This document shows positions 41,442-49,017 of a stretch of DNA of 58,802 bases, piece after piece (the stretch's first letter is position 1; every line of letters begins with the position of its first letter). The stretch comes from a virus. A program made the position numbers and the translations under genes. The DNA lies in IMG/VR virus record IMGVR_UViG_3300036760_000108, positions 1-58,802 of that record. One strand, given 5' to 3'. A model generated the notes under the pieces. The model made no database searches, was not told the origin of the DNA, and saw only the letters and a program-made list of their open reading frames with translations.

Positions 41442-41786
41442 TTATGCTTCCGTCACGAAGACGGATAGCTCATATTTGGTGGCAGTCTTGATCATGTTCA
41501 ACGTCCCACGACTCTCTCCATCCCAGATAGCGATAAGCGCATCAGCATACTCGGCCATCTGTTTGTTCCTCTTAGGGCCGGCACTCAAGCCATAAGCTTG
41601 CCATGCGGCAGTGAAGCGCGAGACAGGAAGCTTGTGCGCCAATGCCCACTTCTCTCCAAGCAGGTCCACGTTGCCCGACCCACCACTCACTACCTCAGTA
41701 ATAGGAAATCCTGCCATCTGAATAATCTCCATCAGTCTGGACATGGTGATGTCTGCATGACGACTCCCTGCAATAATGGTTCTCAT
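41442..41786 (-). CDS. DUF2493 / SLOG-fold protein
   Basis: 114 aa from ATG 41786 (RBS GGAG). IIAGSRH, VVSGGSGNVDLLGEKWA and GPKRNKQMAEYADALIAIW are the three signature motifs of the DUF2493 branch of the SLOG superfamily, proposed to bind nucleotides or nucleotide-derived signals. In phages these may act in nucleotide salvage or host signalling. The later TKYELSVFV completes the Rossmann-like fold. Confidence 0.85.
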   Translation of the reverse strand: MRTIIAGSRHADITMSRLMEIIQMAGFPITEVVSGGSGNVDLLGEKWALAHKLPVSRFTAAWQAYGLSAGPKRNKQMAEYADALIAIWDGESRGTLNMIKTATKYELSVFVTEA

Positions 41787-42001
41787 GGTACCATCTCCAC
41801 ATATCTCCATGTTCTTGGTCCTAATTGTTCAGCTATTTGATACCTACGTTTACCATTTATAGTATGCATGGACTCAGTTACGTAAGGTTCTAACCAACAA
41901 GGACGAAAAAGAACTGTAACAATAACCCACGGTTTATCACTTCGATAGACTTTTCTTTCTAATCCATCTGCCGAAGTCAAGACAGCAATAATTCCTTTCA
42001 T
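41783..42001 (-). CDS. Hypothetical protein, 72 aa
   Basis: Start at ATG 42001, preceded by GGTGAT and overlapping the upstream membrane-peptide stop. Beta-rich product (IIAVLTSADGLERKVYRSD, WVIVTVLFRPCW). No family recognised. Confidence 0.55.
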   Translation of the reverse strand: MKGIIAVLTSADGLERKVYRSDKPWVIVTVLFRPCWLEPYVTESMHTINGKRRYQIAEQLGPRTWRYVEMVP

Positions 42002-42081
42002 CGGATCACCAAGTACATCAGGACAGCAATGGCAGCGAACCATCCTAAGATTCCACCAATCAATACGTGTTCAAATTTCAT
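41998..42081 (-). CDS. Transmembrane peptide, 27 aa
   Basis: ATG 42081 sits in an ATGA overlap with the upstream 387-aa gene, and the stop overlaps the next gene. One TM helix (VLIGGILGWFAAIAVLMYLVI). Strong coupling on both sides supports translation. Confidence 0.5.
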   Translation of the reverse strand: MKFEHVLIGGILGWFAAIAVLMYLVIR

Positions 42082-43241
42082 TGGAAGTACCCTAACCGAT
42101 TGGCCAGCCAGCCACAGATCAGAAAGTCTAATCCACTGTGGTAGACCCCTCCCCATGTATTGCCCACCCATTCGTCCTTGCTGAACATTGACCGTTGCCA
42201 GAAGAACTCTTGACTCCCACGTTTGTAGAAGGGAAGGGCATATTTGCATCTGACATTGCTTCCCCACTTCACACTTGGCACATCAGGATTCAAACTCTCC
42301 AAGGTGCCTAGCTGTCGGCGGTTGAAATCAAAGGTAGACAAGGCGCGCCGTATGAATGAGCCATCTGGCTTCTCCATGGCAGACGCACATAGCGTATAAA
42401 CCCACGCATTTTGCGTTTTCTCAACGATGCGCCAGATGCGCCTAAGTCCACGAGCGTAGACTTCATCCTTTGTCATCCAATACAGGACATGCAGATGAAT
42501 AGCTGCCCGATGCGTGTCATAGTCCGTGTCCCACCACAAGAGTTTGACCTTGGGATATGCCAAGATAGGCCGATACCGATTATAGAGATCAGCGTAGTCT
42601 TGGTTAAAACTCGGATCATAAGCCATCGCAACGCTCAAGATAGCAAGCAATAGCGTCATCCTGAGTGGATCAGTCTTGATCCCGTCTTCTAATTGTCCGT
42701 ACTTCGTGGGATTTCCATGTAAGTTAACCAATGCCCAAGCATGTGCACGTAAGTTGTTAACCCACGTTCGTAATAGAGCCCCAGCTTTGCCACGAACATC
42801 ATCTGATCCCCAGCGCAGGGCCACATAGAAGAAGAATAACATACCTGTCGCTGAGTCATTCGATGTGGTGTCATTTGGGTCCCCTATCTGATCTGCGTAG
42901 TAGCCACGTATCAAAGTTCCATTCAGAAACAACTGTTTGAGAAAGTCTACCTGCTTTGTGACATCAGCCCCTTTAAGGATTTTCATTCCCGTTACGAGTC
43001 CCTGAAAGAGAGCCGTATCCCCTGCGTCAGTGGGTCTAGGAATCTGATAAAAGAACTCCCCAGACGACTGCATGAACCTTGCTTCCAGATCAGCATAGAA
43101 CAAGGGTTCTAAGGTAGCTGGATAACTGATCGGGTCATATGCCGGTGGCAACTCAAAAGGATCATAGACCTTATTGATCAGGTCTGTCCCACAGATTGCT
43201 CCAACCTTTATCCAATTGACGACGGGCATGAAAAAGTTCAT
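42078..43241 (-). CDS. Unrecognised 387-aa protein, possible alpha/alpha-toroid glycosidase
   Basis: Soluble, Trp/Tyr-rich and mostly helical: GDTALFQGLVTGMKIL, SATGMLFFFYVALRWG, LLLAILSVAMAYDPSFN and HLHVLYWMTKDEVYARGLRR look like repeated helix pairs of six-hairpin (alpha/alpha)6 barrels used by polysaccharide-degrading enzymes. PTDAGDTA and WGSDDVRG may be active-site loops. Strong ribosome-binding site GGAGATC. It is odd for such an enzyme to be in the replication arm rather than with tail genes. The fold assignment is a guess. Confidence 0.4.
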   Translation of the reverse strand: MNFFMPVVNWIKVGAICGTDLINKVYDPFELPPAYDPISYPATLEPLFYADLEARFMQSSGEFFYQIPRPTDAGDTALFQGLVTGMKILKGADVTKQVDFLKQLFLNGTLIRGYYADQIGDPNDTTSNDSATGMLFFFYVALRWGSDDVRGKAGALLRTWVNNLRAHAWALVNLHGNPTKYGQLEDGIKTDPLRMTLLLAILSVAMAYDPSFNQDYADLYNRYRPILAYPKVKLLWWDTDYDTHRAAIHLHVLYWMTKDEVYARGLRRIWRIVEKTQNAWVYTLCASAMEKPDGSFIRRALSTFDFNRRQLGTLESLNPDVPSVKWGSNVRCKYALPFYKRGSQEFFWQRSMFSKDEWVGNTWGGVYHSGLDFLICGWLANRLGYFQ

Positions 43242-43300
43242 CTTGTGATCTCCATCAGCGCAAGGTATAGCCAGTAAGCTATTTTATCAAGGAGTCTCAT
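43238..43300 (-). CDS. 20-aa coupled peptide
   Basis: ATG 43300 and TGA 43238 are each in ATGA overlaps with the neighbouring genes. The peptide (DKIAYWLYLALMEI core) is hydrophobic and amphipathic. TTGATA and TATACC within it form only a weak promoter (15-bp spacer). Confidence 0.4.
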   Translation of the reverse strand: MRLLDKIAYWLYLALMEITR

Positions 43301-43629
43301 TCCACAATCTCAGTCGCTACCGAATTATCTTCTCCATCTAGTAGTTTGTATTCAGAGTCCGGGGCATAGAGATACCGTTTGTTCTTCGGCTCACCTGCTG
43401 GTTTGCGGTCACGAAGTTTCAGGTCCAAACCAATGATGTCTCGTGTCATCGACTCCAAGAGCTGCTGCAATCTCAGAATCTCTGCACGGATGTAGTCCTT
43501 CACGACCTGTCGGGCTTCAATCTGCCGACGAAGGTCATAAATATCCAAGTCATCTGTCCTGATAGGCTCAGTGACCACCTTCACGTCATTACTGATCTTG
43601 TTGACGTTCAAACTAAATTCAGAATCCAT
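43297..43629 (-). CDS. Hypothetical coiled-coil protein, 110 aa
   Basis: Start at ATG 43629 after AAGGAGG. Central coil (LRRQIEARQVVKDYIRAEILRLQQLLESM). Could be a small assembly or regulatory protein; no family. Confidence 0.6.
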   Translation of the reverse strand: MDSEFSLNVNKISNDVKVVTEPIRTDDLDIYDLRRQIEARQVVKDYIRAEILRLQQLLESMTRDIIGLDLKLRDRKPAGEPKNKRYLYAPDSEYKLLDGEDNSVATEIVE

Positions 43630-44113
43630 TGTGGTGTGCCTCCTTCTCAAGTCGTTGTACTTCCTGATAAGCTGCCATCTGCTTTCGTAGCCGGGACTGA
43701 ATGATGCTCTTCACATGAAAGAGTTGTGAATAAGTCAATCCAAGAACCTCTTGAATCTTTTCATCCTTCACTCCCTCTTTCACCCAAGCTGTATAGACCT
43801 GTTGCTCAAGAGGTAGAAACTTTGGTAAGCCGACGATACGCTGCATGTCTCGAACGTCACAACGTAATTCGACATATTCTTCCTTCTTCCCTTTGAGATT
43901 GACGGTATCCGCGTCCGTCTGTTCGAGCTGTCCCACCCATTCCATATATCCGGCAGTGTTATCCCAGATATGCTTGAGTGGCCTTGATTCCGTTATCACT
44001 CCACGGAAACCAGCCATCATTTGCTTGACCTGTCGTTGGCAGGGGCCACAGGCTTTATTCAGTAGCCGAATGCTGTCATACGTCAGTTTCTCTGGACAGA
44101 GTGGACAAGACAT
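43619..44113 (-). CDS. Zinc finger plus HTH protein, putative transcription regulator
   Basis: 164 aa. The N-terminus holds CPLC...CGPC, a zinc site. Residues about 112-155 (LPLEQQVYTAWVKEGVKDEK, then IQEVLGLTYSQLFHV) look like a sigma region 4 or LuxR-type helix-turn-helix with recognition helix YSQLFHVKSIIQSRL. With the protein at 4462-4827 it is the second region-4-like protein here. It probably binds DNA or RNA polymerase. Confidence 0.55.
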   Translation of the reverse strand: MSCPLCPEKLTYDSIRLLNKACGPCQRQVKQMMAGFRGVITESRPLKHIWDNTAGYMEWVGQLEQTDADTVNLKGKKEEYVELRCDVRDMQRIVGLPKFLPLEQQVYTAWVKEGVKDEKIQEVLGLTYSQLFHVKSIIQSRLRKQMAAYQEVQRLEKEAHHNGF

Positions 44114-44502
44114 TATTTTGTCTCCTCGGTAGGCACGATAGTATCCGTCACAGGCACGACTGCCGGCGTCGGAGTTGCATCAAGGTTGCTCTCTGCTTTC
44201 ACAGTGTTGGGCACCAAGATTTCGACTTTCGCCTGTTTCTCAGCTTCCACAGCCTCGGCTTGTTTCTTCAAGTCTTCCTTGGCTTCGCTGATCATGGTTT
44301 CAAGCGCCGTCTTGAGCTCATCATCTGTGAACATACCTTTGTCCATGAGTACTTTGTGCAGGGCTTGATTCCGCATCAGTTCCTTGCCTACAATCTCTTT
44401 CAAGACGTGACTGAGGGACATGAGCTGATTGTCCATTGCATCCATACGACCGAAGATAGCTTTAAACGCTGACGTAGCTTGCTGATAGAATGAGGCTCCC
44501 AT
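44113..44502 (-). CDS. Hypothetical helical protein, 129 aa
   Basis: Helical N-terminal 90 residues with heptads (MDNQLMSLSHVLKEIVGKEL, EDLKKQAEAVEAEKQAK) and a Thr/Pro/Val-rich tail. One-base overlap with the next gene. No family recognised. Confidence 0.6.
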   Translation of the reverse strand: MGASFYQQATSAFKAIFGRMDAMDNQLMSLSHVLKEIVGKELMRNQALHKVLMDKGMFTDDELKTALETMISEAKEDLKKQAEAVEAEKQAKVEILVPNTVKAESNLDATPTPAVVPVTDTIVPTEETK

Positions 44503-44503
44503 G

Positions 44504-45202
44504 TTATTTATCTCCTTTGGTTAGAAACGATTCGACGCGCTCTTTGACAACCCGGATTTCCTCAGCTTCACGAAAGTTAGAGACTGGAAGCTCGTAGATA
44601 GCCTCTAAAGTTTTTTCGAGCATGACATTGAGAACGTTGGGGTTTTTCTTCAACTCTTCCATCGACATCTCAATCTTCACACTGTTAGGTGTTTTCACTA
44701 TCGTTCTCCTTGGTCCTGCAGTAGCCATTTCTTCTTTCGTCCTTCGTGTCCTCTTTGGTTTCGCTACAAGCACAGCTTGAGCTTTGGCATTGATCAATGG
44801 ATCACTTTGTAAACCACATTCTTCCAATTCCTTTTGTGAGAGCCGAATCATCGAGCTATTTATGACCTTGGGATTAGCATTAGGATCTTTGATCCGGTCA
44901 CAGCTTGAGCACCCACGAGTACTGGTCGTAAGATTATTTACCATCATAGATAAGCAATGCCGTTGATTCGGAGTCCCTTTCTCAAGGACACGGATACATC
45001 GGTCAATACCTTGAAATTGATGAGACTTCTTACCAAAGGCCAGCATACTCAGCAAGTCCTGATTTAATCCAGTCTGCATATCATTCACAGGGGCTTTCAT
45101 TCGAGTATTGCCACCCGTTGCTTCGACACCTTGCTTCCTAAGACTCAAAACATCTTCGTCCGACGCTTCGAGAGTCTTTTCAATATCGTTTTCAGTAGCC
45201 AT
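44504..45202 (-). CDS. Hypothetical protein, 232 aa
   Basis: Start at ATG 45202 after AGGAGGAC. Middle part contains RGCSSCDRIKDPNANP and CGLQSD, then a basic linker (KPKRTRRTKEEMATAGPRR) and a helical C-terminus. The linker suggests nucleic-acid contact. No family recognised. Confidence 0.6.
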   Translation of the reverse strand: MATENDIEKTLEASDEDVLSLRKQGVEATGGNTRMKAPVNDMQTGLNQDLLSMLAFGKKSHQFQGIDRCIRVLEKGTPNQRHCLSMMVNNLTTSTRGCSSCDRIKDPNANPKVINSSMIRLSQKELEECGLQSDPLINAKAQAVLVAKPKRTRRTKEEMATAGPRRTIVKTPNSVKIEMSMEELKKNPNVLNVMLEKTLEAIYELPVSNFREAEEIRVVKERVESFLTKGDK

Positions 45203-45210
45203 GTGTCCTC

Positions 45211-45528
45211 CTATTGCATCCGTGTGAATGGATGTCCGACTGGATTCCGACGAATTAATTGCCAAAATGCTTTACCCTTCGACGGTGATAACATCAACTG
45301 TTCAAACTCGATAGGAGAGATACCCTCATAGAGATATATCCGACCGTTGGTAAATTGAATCTGCATCTGTGCAGTCAATGGTTTGTAACCCCACGCGGCA
45401 ATGTCGCTCGAATTGACAGCCACCATAGAAATCTCACCAAAGAGATTCCCGGCAGCATTGGCCGCTGCTTGAAGCGTTGGTTCAAGAACCGGCTGGTCTT
45501 CGTTATCTTGTGGAAAAATATCATCCAT
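45211..45528 (-). CDS. KTSC-domain protein
   Basis: 105 aa; residues about 35-105 match the KTSC domain: VNSSDIAAWGYKPLTAQMQI, then FTNGRIYLYEGISPIEFEQL and SPSKGKAFWQLIR. KTSC domains occur alone or fused to lysyl-tRNA synthetase-like and phage proteins and may bind nucleic acid. The N-terminal 34 residues are acidic. Confidence 0.8.
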   Translation of the reverse strand: MDDIFPQDNEDQPVLEPTLQAAANAAGNLFGEISMVAVNSSDIAAWGYKPLTAQMQIQFTNGRIYLYEGISPIEFEQLMLSPSKGKAFWQLIRRNPVGHPFTRMQ

Positions 45529-45796
45529 GGAGTTTTACCCATTCATCAACAAGCTTCTGGACATTGCGTGCTCGTGGTTTGAAACCATTACACATGCAAT
45601 ACTTCTTTTCACCTCGGTTATAAAAATACTCTCCATTGACTTGATTGTGTTCACACTCTTGTGCAATAAGACCTTGAATATTTAAAGGATAGTCATTATA
45701 TTGCATATTCATTACGACGCCATGATGGTGCTCATCCCAAGTATGGCGACAAGTACATAAAAGATTCTCGTCAAGTTTATAGATAGTGGTTCCCAT
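45521..45796 (-). CDS. Hypothetical Cys/His-rich protein, 91 aa
   Basis: CTCRHTWDEHHHG, CEHN and YCMCNGF give a set of Cys/His ligands for zinc; C-terminal basic helix ARNVQKLVDEWVKL. Likely a small zinc-binding domain. Coupled with neighbours on both sides. Confidence 0.6.
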   Translation of the reverse strand: MGTTIYKLDENLLCTCRHTWDEHHHGVVMNMQYNDYPLNIQGLIAQECEHNQVNGEYFYNRGEKKYCMCNGFKPRARNVQKLVDEWVKLHG

Positions 45797-46021
45797 TTAT
45801 TTCTCCTTCTCTTTCACGACCAAGACTTTCTTGCCAGCCATCAGCTCACGAAGGTCTTCAATCGACATTTCCTTACCAAGCTGCATAGAGACAAGGAGGT
45901 GTTCACGCTCTTCCCGGTTCAAAGGCTGACCAAGTGCTTTCTCTGCTTCTTGGCAACGGGTCCAGAACTTTATGGCGTCATCCAACGTCAACATGTATCC
46001 AGCCTTCGCACGCTTATCCAT
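45797..46021 (-). CDS. Hypothetical helical protein, 74 aa
   Basis: Helical (LDDAIKFWTRCQEAEKALGQ, LNREEREHLLVSMQLGKEMS). Overlaps the upstream 31-aa ORF by one base (TAATG). No family recognised. Confidence 0.6.
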   Translation of the reverse strand: MDKRAKAGYMLTLDDAIKFWTRCQEAEKALGQPLNREEREHLLVSMQLGKEMSIEDLRELMAGKKVLVVKEKEK

Positions 46022-46116
46022 TATTCTTCATCCTCCACAGTCGAAATCTCTTCTTTCAGGTCGATAATCGTATCATTTTGATACGCTTCATCGAGTTTGC
46101 AGTACAGGCCGTCCAT
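46021..46116 (-). CDS. Acidic peptide, 31 aa
   Basis: ATG 46116 after GGGGGC and coupled by TAATG to both neighbours. Acidic product ending STVEDEE. Function unknown. Confidence 0.5.
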   Translation of the reverse strand: MDGLYCKLDEAYQNDTIIDLKEEISTVEDEE

Positions 46117-46295
46117 TATAGCCCCCAATTCCTCATCTGTGCGTAGACCTGTTGAGACATGTTCTTGGATTCAAAGTAGTTTTCAAGTTCTTCGATTCCA
46201 GTGTTACTTTCGACTACCGTTTTTAGAAACTTGTCACCAATGACGCCTTCTAAGCCACGGAGCACGATCAATTGCCACAACTCTTGACCTTTCAT
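46116..46295 (-). CDS. Hypothetical protein, 59 aa
   Basis: ATG 46295 after AAAAGGAG. Helical (GQELWQLIVLRGLEGVIGDK...). The HNH gene stop overlaps its ATG. No family recognised. Confidence 0.55.
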   Translation of the reverse strand: MKGQELWQLIVLRGLEGVIGDKFLKTVVESNTGIEELENYFESKNMSQQVYAQMRNWGL

Positions 46296-46759
46296 GTCCG
46301 TCTCCTTTTATTGCTATTTTGCTCAGACGAAGTAGCCCACCGACAGTTAAGAGGAGTATAATTTCCGTCATTATCTATTCGATCAAGGCTCATTCCTGTA
46401 GGTTTTGATCCCATATCCTTTAAGAAGTTTTCAAACGATTCCCGCCAAGGACCACAAACCGTAATGCCTCGACCTCCCCAGTGCTTATAATCTCGCCAAT
46501 TTTTACGATAGCATCGTTCATTCATTGAAGTCCACGTTTTATATTCTTTTGTCATACAACCGTCTCTTGCTTGTCCATGCTTTGTATTTAATTTTCCAAC
46601 TTGACTACAATTACTCTTAACTAAGCAACCACAAGATTTCGTATGACCACTACGAATTTCAGTTCGCTTTGCTACAAATACTTTTCCGCAGAAACACTCA
46701 TAAGTCCAGCGAGCATTTCCCCATTTGTCTCTGCGAACAAAGCCTAATTCTCTTAACAT
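46292..46759 (-). CDS. HNH/AP2-like homing endonuclease (second copy)
   Basis: 155 aa, paralogue of 647-1099: ECFCGKVFVAKRTEIRSGHT, then KSCGCL, YKTWTSMNERCYRKN, HWGGRGITVCGPW and MSLDRIDNDGNYTPLNCRWA. Inserted without gaps between the MazG-like gene and a 59-aa gene, whose start overlaps its stop. Presumably a mobile endonuclease. Confidence 0.8.
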   Translation of the reverse strand: MLRELGFVRRDKWGNARWTYECFCGKVFVAKRTEIRSGHTKSCGCLVKSNCSQVGKLNTKHGQARDGCMTKEYKTWTSMNERCYRKNWRDYKHWGGRGITVCGPWRESFENFLKDMGSKPTGMSLDRIDNDGNYTPLNCRWATSSEQNSNKRRRT

Positions 46760-47049
46760 TAGGCTAGTTTATTCCCATGTCTATAAGATCGAGTCTTATT
46801 GTAGGCCATTTTATCTGTGACAGCTCTCGCAAGATCCCAACCGCGACGACCGCATAGATCAAACACACGAATGAGAACATCAGCCAGCTCTTCCACTGCA
46901 TGTGTATCATCTCCTTTTCGTAAAGATTCCACAGCCTCACTCAATTCACAGTGCATGAGCACAATACACTCAAGATTGGAACGGTCATCCCGCCACCAGC
47001 CTTTTTCTACGGCTGTCTCATGAGCTTCTTTCACTAATTCGTTAATCAT
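46759..47049 (-). CDS. MazG-like nucleotide pyrophosphohydrolase
   Basis: 96 aa from ATG 47049 (RBS GGAG). HCELSEAVESL and HAVEELADVLIRVFDL carry the E-x-x-E and E-x-x-D metal ligands of the MazG/all-alpha NTP pyrophosphatase family. The C-terminal MAYNKTRSYRHG is also typical. It likely hydrolyses (d)NTPs or alarmones to shape the nucleotide pool. Confidence 0.85.
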   Translation of the reverse strand: MINELVKEAHETAVEKGWWRDDRSNLECIVLMHCELSEAVESLRKGDDTHAVEELADVLIRVFDLCGRRGWDLARAVTDKMAYNKTRSYRHGNKLA

Positions 47050-47321
47050 TATAAAAGACTCCATTTTTTCGGTTTATACTTACAAATAACAATGAGCGAT
47101 ACAATATATACGCTCAACATGACCAATTCCATAACAAATCCCGCATAATTAGCAAATGTTGCTAGTCCTATAGCAGCAATAATCGCTTTAGCGATTTTAA
47201 GGATATAAGATGACGATGATACATCCTTGCTACGTTTTGTGTGTAGTATCTTGGTAATCTGCTTCCAATAACTAGCAGAATCAAGAAGAAGAGCTAATGT
47301 AACACAGATAGTCCCGATCAT
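47049..47321 (-). CDS. PQ-loop / SemiSWEET-like membrane protein
   Basis: 90 aa with three predicted TM helices. ASYWKQITKILHTKRSKDVS, then SSSYILKIAKAIIAAIG, matches the PQ-loop consensus (normally Y-x-P-Q); here the P is replaced by K. One triple-helix bundle is the size of bacterial SemiSWEET sugar transporters, which work as dimers. A phage-borne small solute transporter is unusual. The loss of Pro could mean altered or lost transport. Confidence 0.65.
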   Translation of the reverse strand: MIGTICVTLALLLDSASYWKQITKILHTKRSKDVSSSSYILKIAKAIIAAIGLATFANYAGFVMELVMLSVYIVSLIVICKYKPKKWSLL

Positions 47322-47536
47322 TTCCCTTCTCCTTCAGTCAAGTTTTGTTCTGGCAACTGAAACACTTTCTTTTGCTTAAACCGCTTTTTTGGAATCAAAT
47401 ACTCTTCATTAAACCATTTATCATATTTATATTCTTTCTCTAGTGTAAACCAATTGCGAACTCCAATACAAAGCTCTGCAAATAAAATTATGAAAAGCCA
47501 TATTGGTTCATAGTGACTAAACCATTCAAGGAACAT
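47318..47536 (-). CDS. Membrane-anchored protein, 72 aa
   Basis: N-terminal TM segment (PIWLFIILFAELCIGVRNW) followed by a basic cytoplasmic-type tail (KKRFKQKKVFQLPEQN). Coupled between the protease and the PQ-loop gene, suggesting an envelope-acting set. Confidence 0.6.
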   Translation of the reverse strand: MFLEWFSHYEPIWLFIILFAELCIGVRNWFTLEKEYKYDKWFNEEYLIPKKRFKQKKVFQLPEQNLTEGEGK

Positions 47537-48288
47537 TAGAACCCCCTATATTTCTCTATTAGTGCTTGGATAGCCTGTAATGATGTCAAACCACTAAAAC
47601 CTTGGTATGTCGGAATTGATAACGGTCCTGTCATGAATCGTGCCAATCCTATGATCCTACCCTTCGAATCAAAAACTCCTCCACCTGAGTTACCCGGAGC
47701 AATCACCAGGTCAGAGTAAATATCTCCTCCTAGTGATCCAGATACTATACCTGCAGTAACATACTTGTTGAAGGGTCCAGGGAAGCCTATTGTGAGCACA
47801 GATAAGCCCTTCCTGACACTTTTCCCTATTGTGGCAGCTCTGAACACCTGATCAGGGTTTATGACCCTTAAAAGGGCAATATCTCGCTTCTCATCGCGTC
47901 CTACCACGTATGCCAAGAGTTTTCCCTGTAATTTGTACCCTTTAATAGGTAATTTGCGTGTATCCCCATCCAGTGAGATCTCAGTCAAGGATGTTCCTTC
48001 GACCACATGAGCACATGTCACAATCAAGCCGTCTTTTGAGATAAAAACACCACTGCCATGCCCCATCCGACCAAAACCCACTCGTTTGGGATGGAAAGTG
48101 ATCTCAATTTCGCTTGTCATCTCAGGCACCATAGCATAGAGTGGACCAATAGGCATGACCTTTACGACACTCTGCAAAGTGGCACTTACAAGGTGCACTT
48201 GCCGATTATCATAATACGCTTTCAATACGTAAAATGAGATCATATTGATGAGAACGATACATGCACTTTGTAGGATTAGTTTTCTCAT
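47536..48288 (-). CDS. Exported trypsin-like (HtrA-type) serine protease
   Basis: 250 aa from ATG 48288 (RBS GGAGG). N-terminal signal/anchor (LILQSACIVLINMISFYVL), then the catalytic triad: His in VTCAHVVEG, Asp in RDIALLRV, Ser in APGNSGGGVFD. GVFISKDG and IIGLARF complete the S1C chymotrypsin-fold pattern. No PDZ domain follows, unlike DegP. It should act outside the inner membrane. Possible roles are removing envelope proteins, superinfection exclusion or helping lysis. Confidence 0.85.
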   Translation of the reverse strand: MRKLILQSACIVLINMISFYVLKAYYDNRQVHLVSATLQSVVKVMPIGPLYAMVPEMTSEIEITFHPKRVGFGRMGHGSGVFISKDGLIVTCAHVVEGTSLTEISLDGDTRKLPIKGYKLQGKLLAYVVGRDEKRDIALLRVINPDQVFRAATIGKSVRKGLSVLTIGFPGPFNKYVTAGIVSGSLGGDIYSDLVIAPGNSGGGVFDSKGRIIGLARFMTGPLSIPTYQGFSGLTSLQAIQALIEKYRGF

Positions 48289-48289
48289 T

Positions 48290-48547
48290 TTATTCACCCT
48301 CCGGTGGCACATAACTCCCACCTGTCGTAAAGGTACCAGGTTCACTAGGGAACCATTGCATGCCATCAGCAGTCCAACCTTCCACACTCGTTCCAACCGT
48401 CGTTATAACGAATGCCCGTCCACGCGCCAATCGAAGCATCTGCAAAGCCATGGCATCTCGCGCTGATACCAATCTATTATATAGCATGTCCGATAGGTCT
48501 TTGTCAAGGCTCAATTTAACCGCATCTACAAATTGAGGGGTTTCCAT
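48290..48547 (-). CDS. Hypothetical protein, 85 aa
   Basis: Helical N-terminus (DAVKLSLDKDLSDMLYNRLV) then FVITTVGTSVEGWTADGMQW. The stop overlaps the protease ribosome-binding region, so the two are likely coupled. No family recognised. Confidence 0.55.
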   Translation of the reverse strand: METPQFVDAVKLSLDKDLSDMLYNRLVSARDAMALQMLRLARGRAFVITTVGTSVEGWTADGMQWFPSEPGTFTTGGSYVPPEGE

Positions 48548-49017
48548 TATTTTGCCTCCCTGAACAACTTCGCTATAGCCTTAGCTTGTTTAAACAAAAG
48601 CCCATCTTCGGGAGTCGTTTGAAAGAAATGACCGATTCCTGGTTTAACTGCGATAGCAGCAGATTCATCATCGTCTATGATGACATATTTCGTAATCCCT
48701 GGATTATCTTCAAGCCACAAATTAATTTCATGTCCTCGATCTCCACTAAAAACAGCAGGGGTTTTACCAATAATCCTAGAAGCTGTCACACCATAGCTAT
48801 TTAGGATATTTCCCAATTCCACGTTTGTATGCAGTTTACGCCAAGTTGAAGAAATTACAATTTTAACAGAAGAATCCAGGTCAAGTATATATTGCAGATT
48901 GGAACAGGACACAGGATTAAGCGTATCGCTCACCTTGCTGTTCTTTCGACGAACCTCCATACGGAAACTAGCTTCCGAATTTAGGACACCATCAAAGTCT
49001 AGAAAAATTACTTTCAT
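48547..49017 (-). CDS. HAD phosphatase of the RNA-repair (Swiss-army-knife) type
   Basis: 156 aa. DFDGVLN (motif I nucleophile and acid/base Asp), VISSTWRK (motif II), and YVIIDDDESAA (motif IV) are complete. This short HAD class (SAK-HAD) is known beside or fused to RNA repair enzymes, where it removes phosphates from RNA or nucleotide ends. It overlaps the RNA ligase gene by 4 nt, supporting joint end-healing and sealing. Confidence 0.8.
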   Translation of the reverse strand: MKVIFLDFDGVLNSEASFRMEVRRKNSKVSDTLNPVSCSNLQYILDLDSSVKIVISSTWRKLHTNVELGNILNSYGVTASRIIGKTPAVFSGDRGHEINLWLEDNPGITKYVIIDDDESAAIAVKPGIGHFFQTTPEDGLLFKQAKAIAKLFREAK

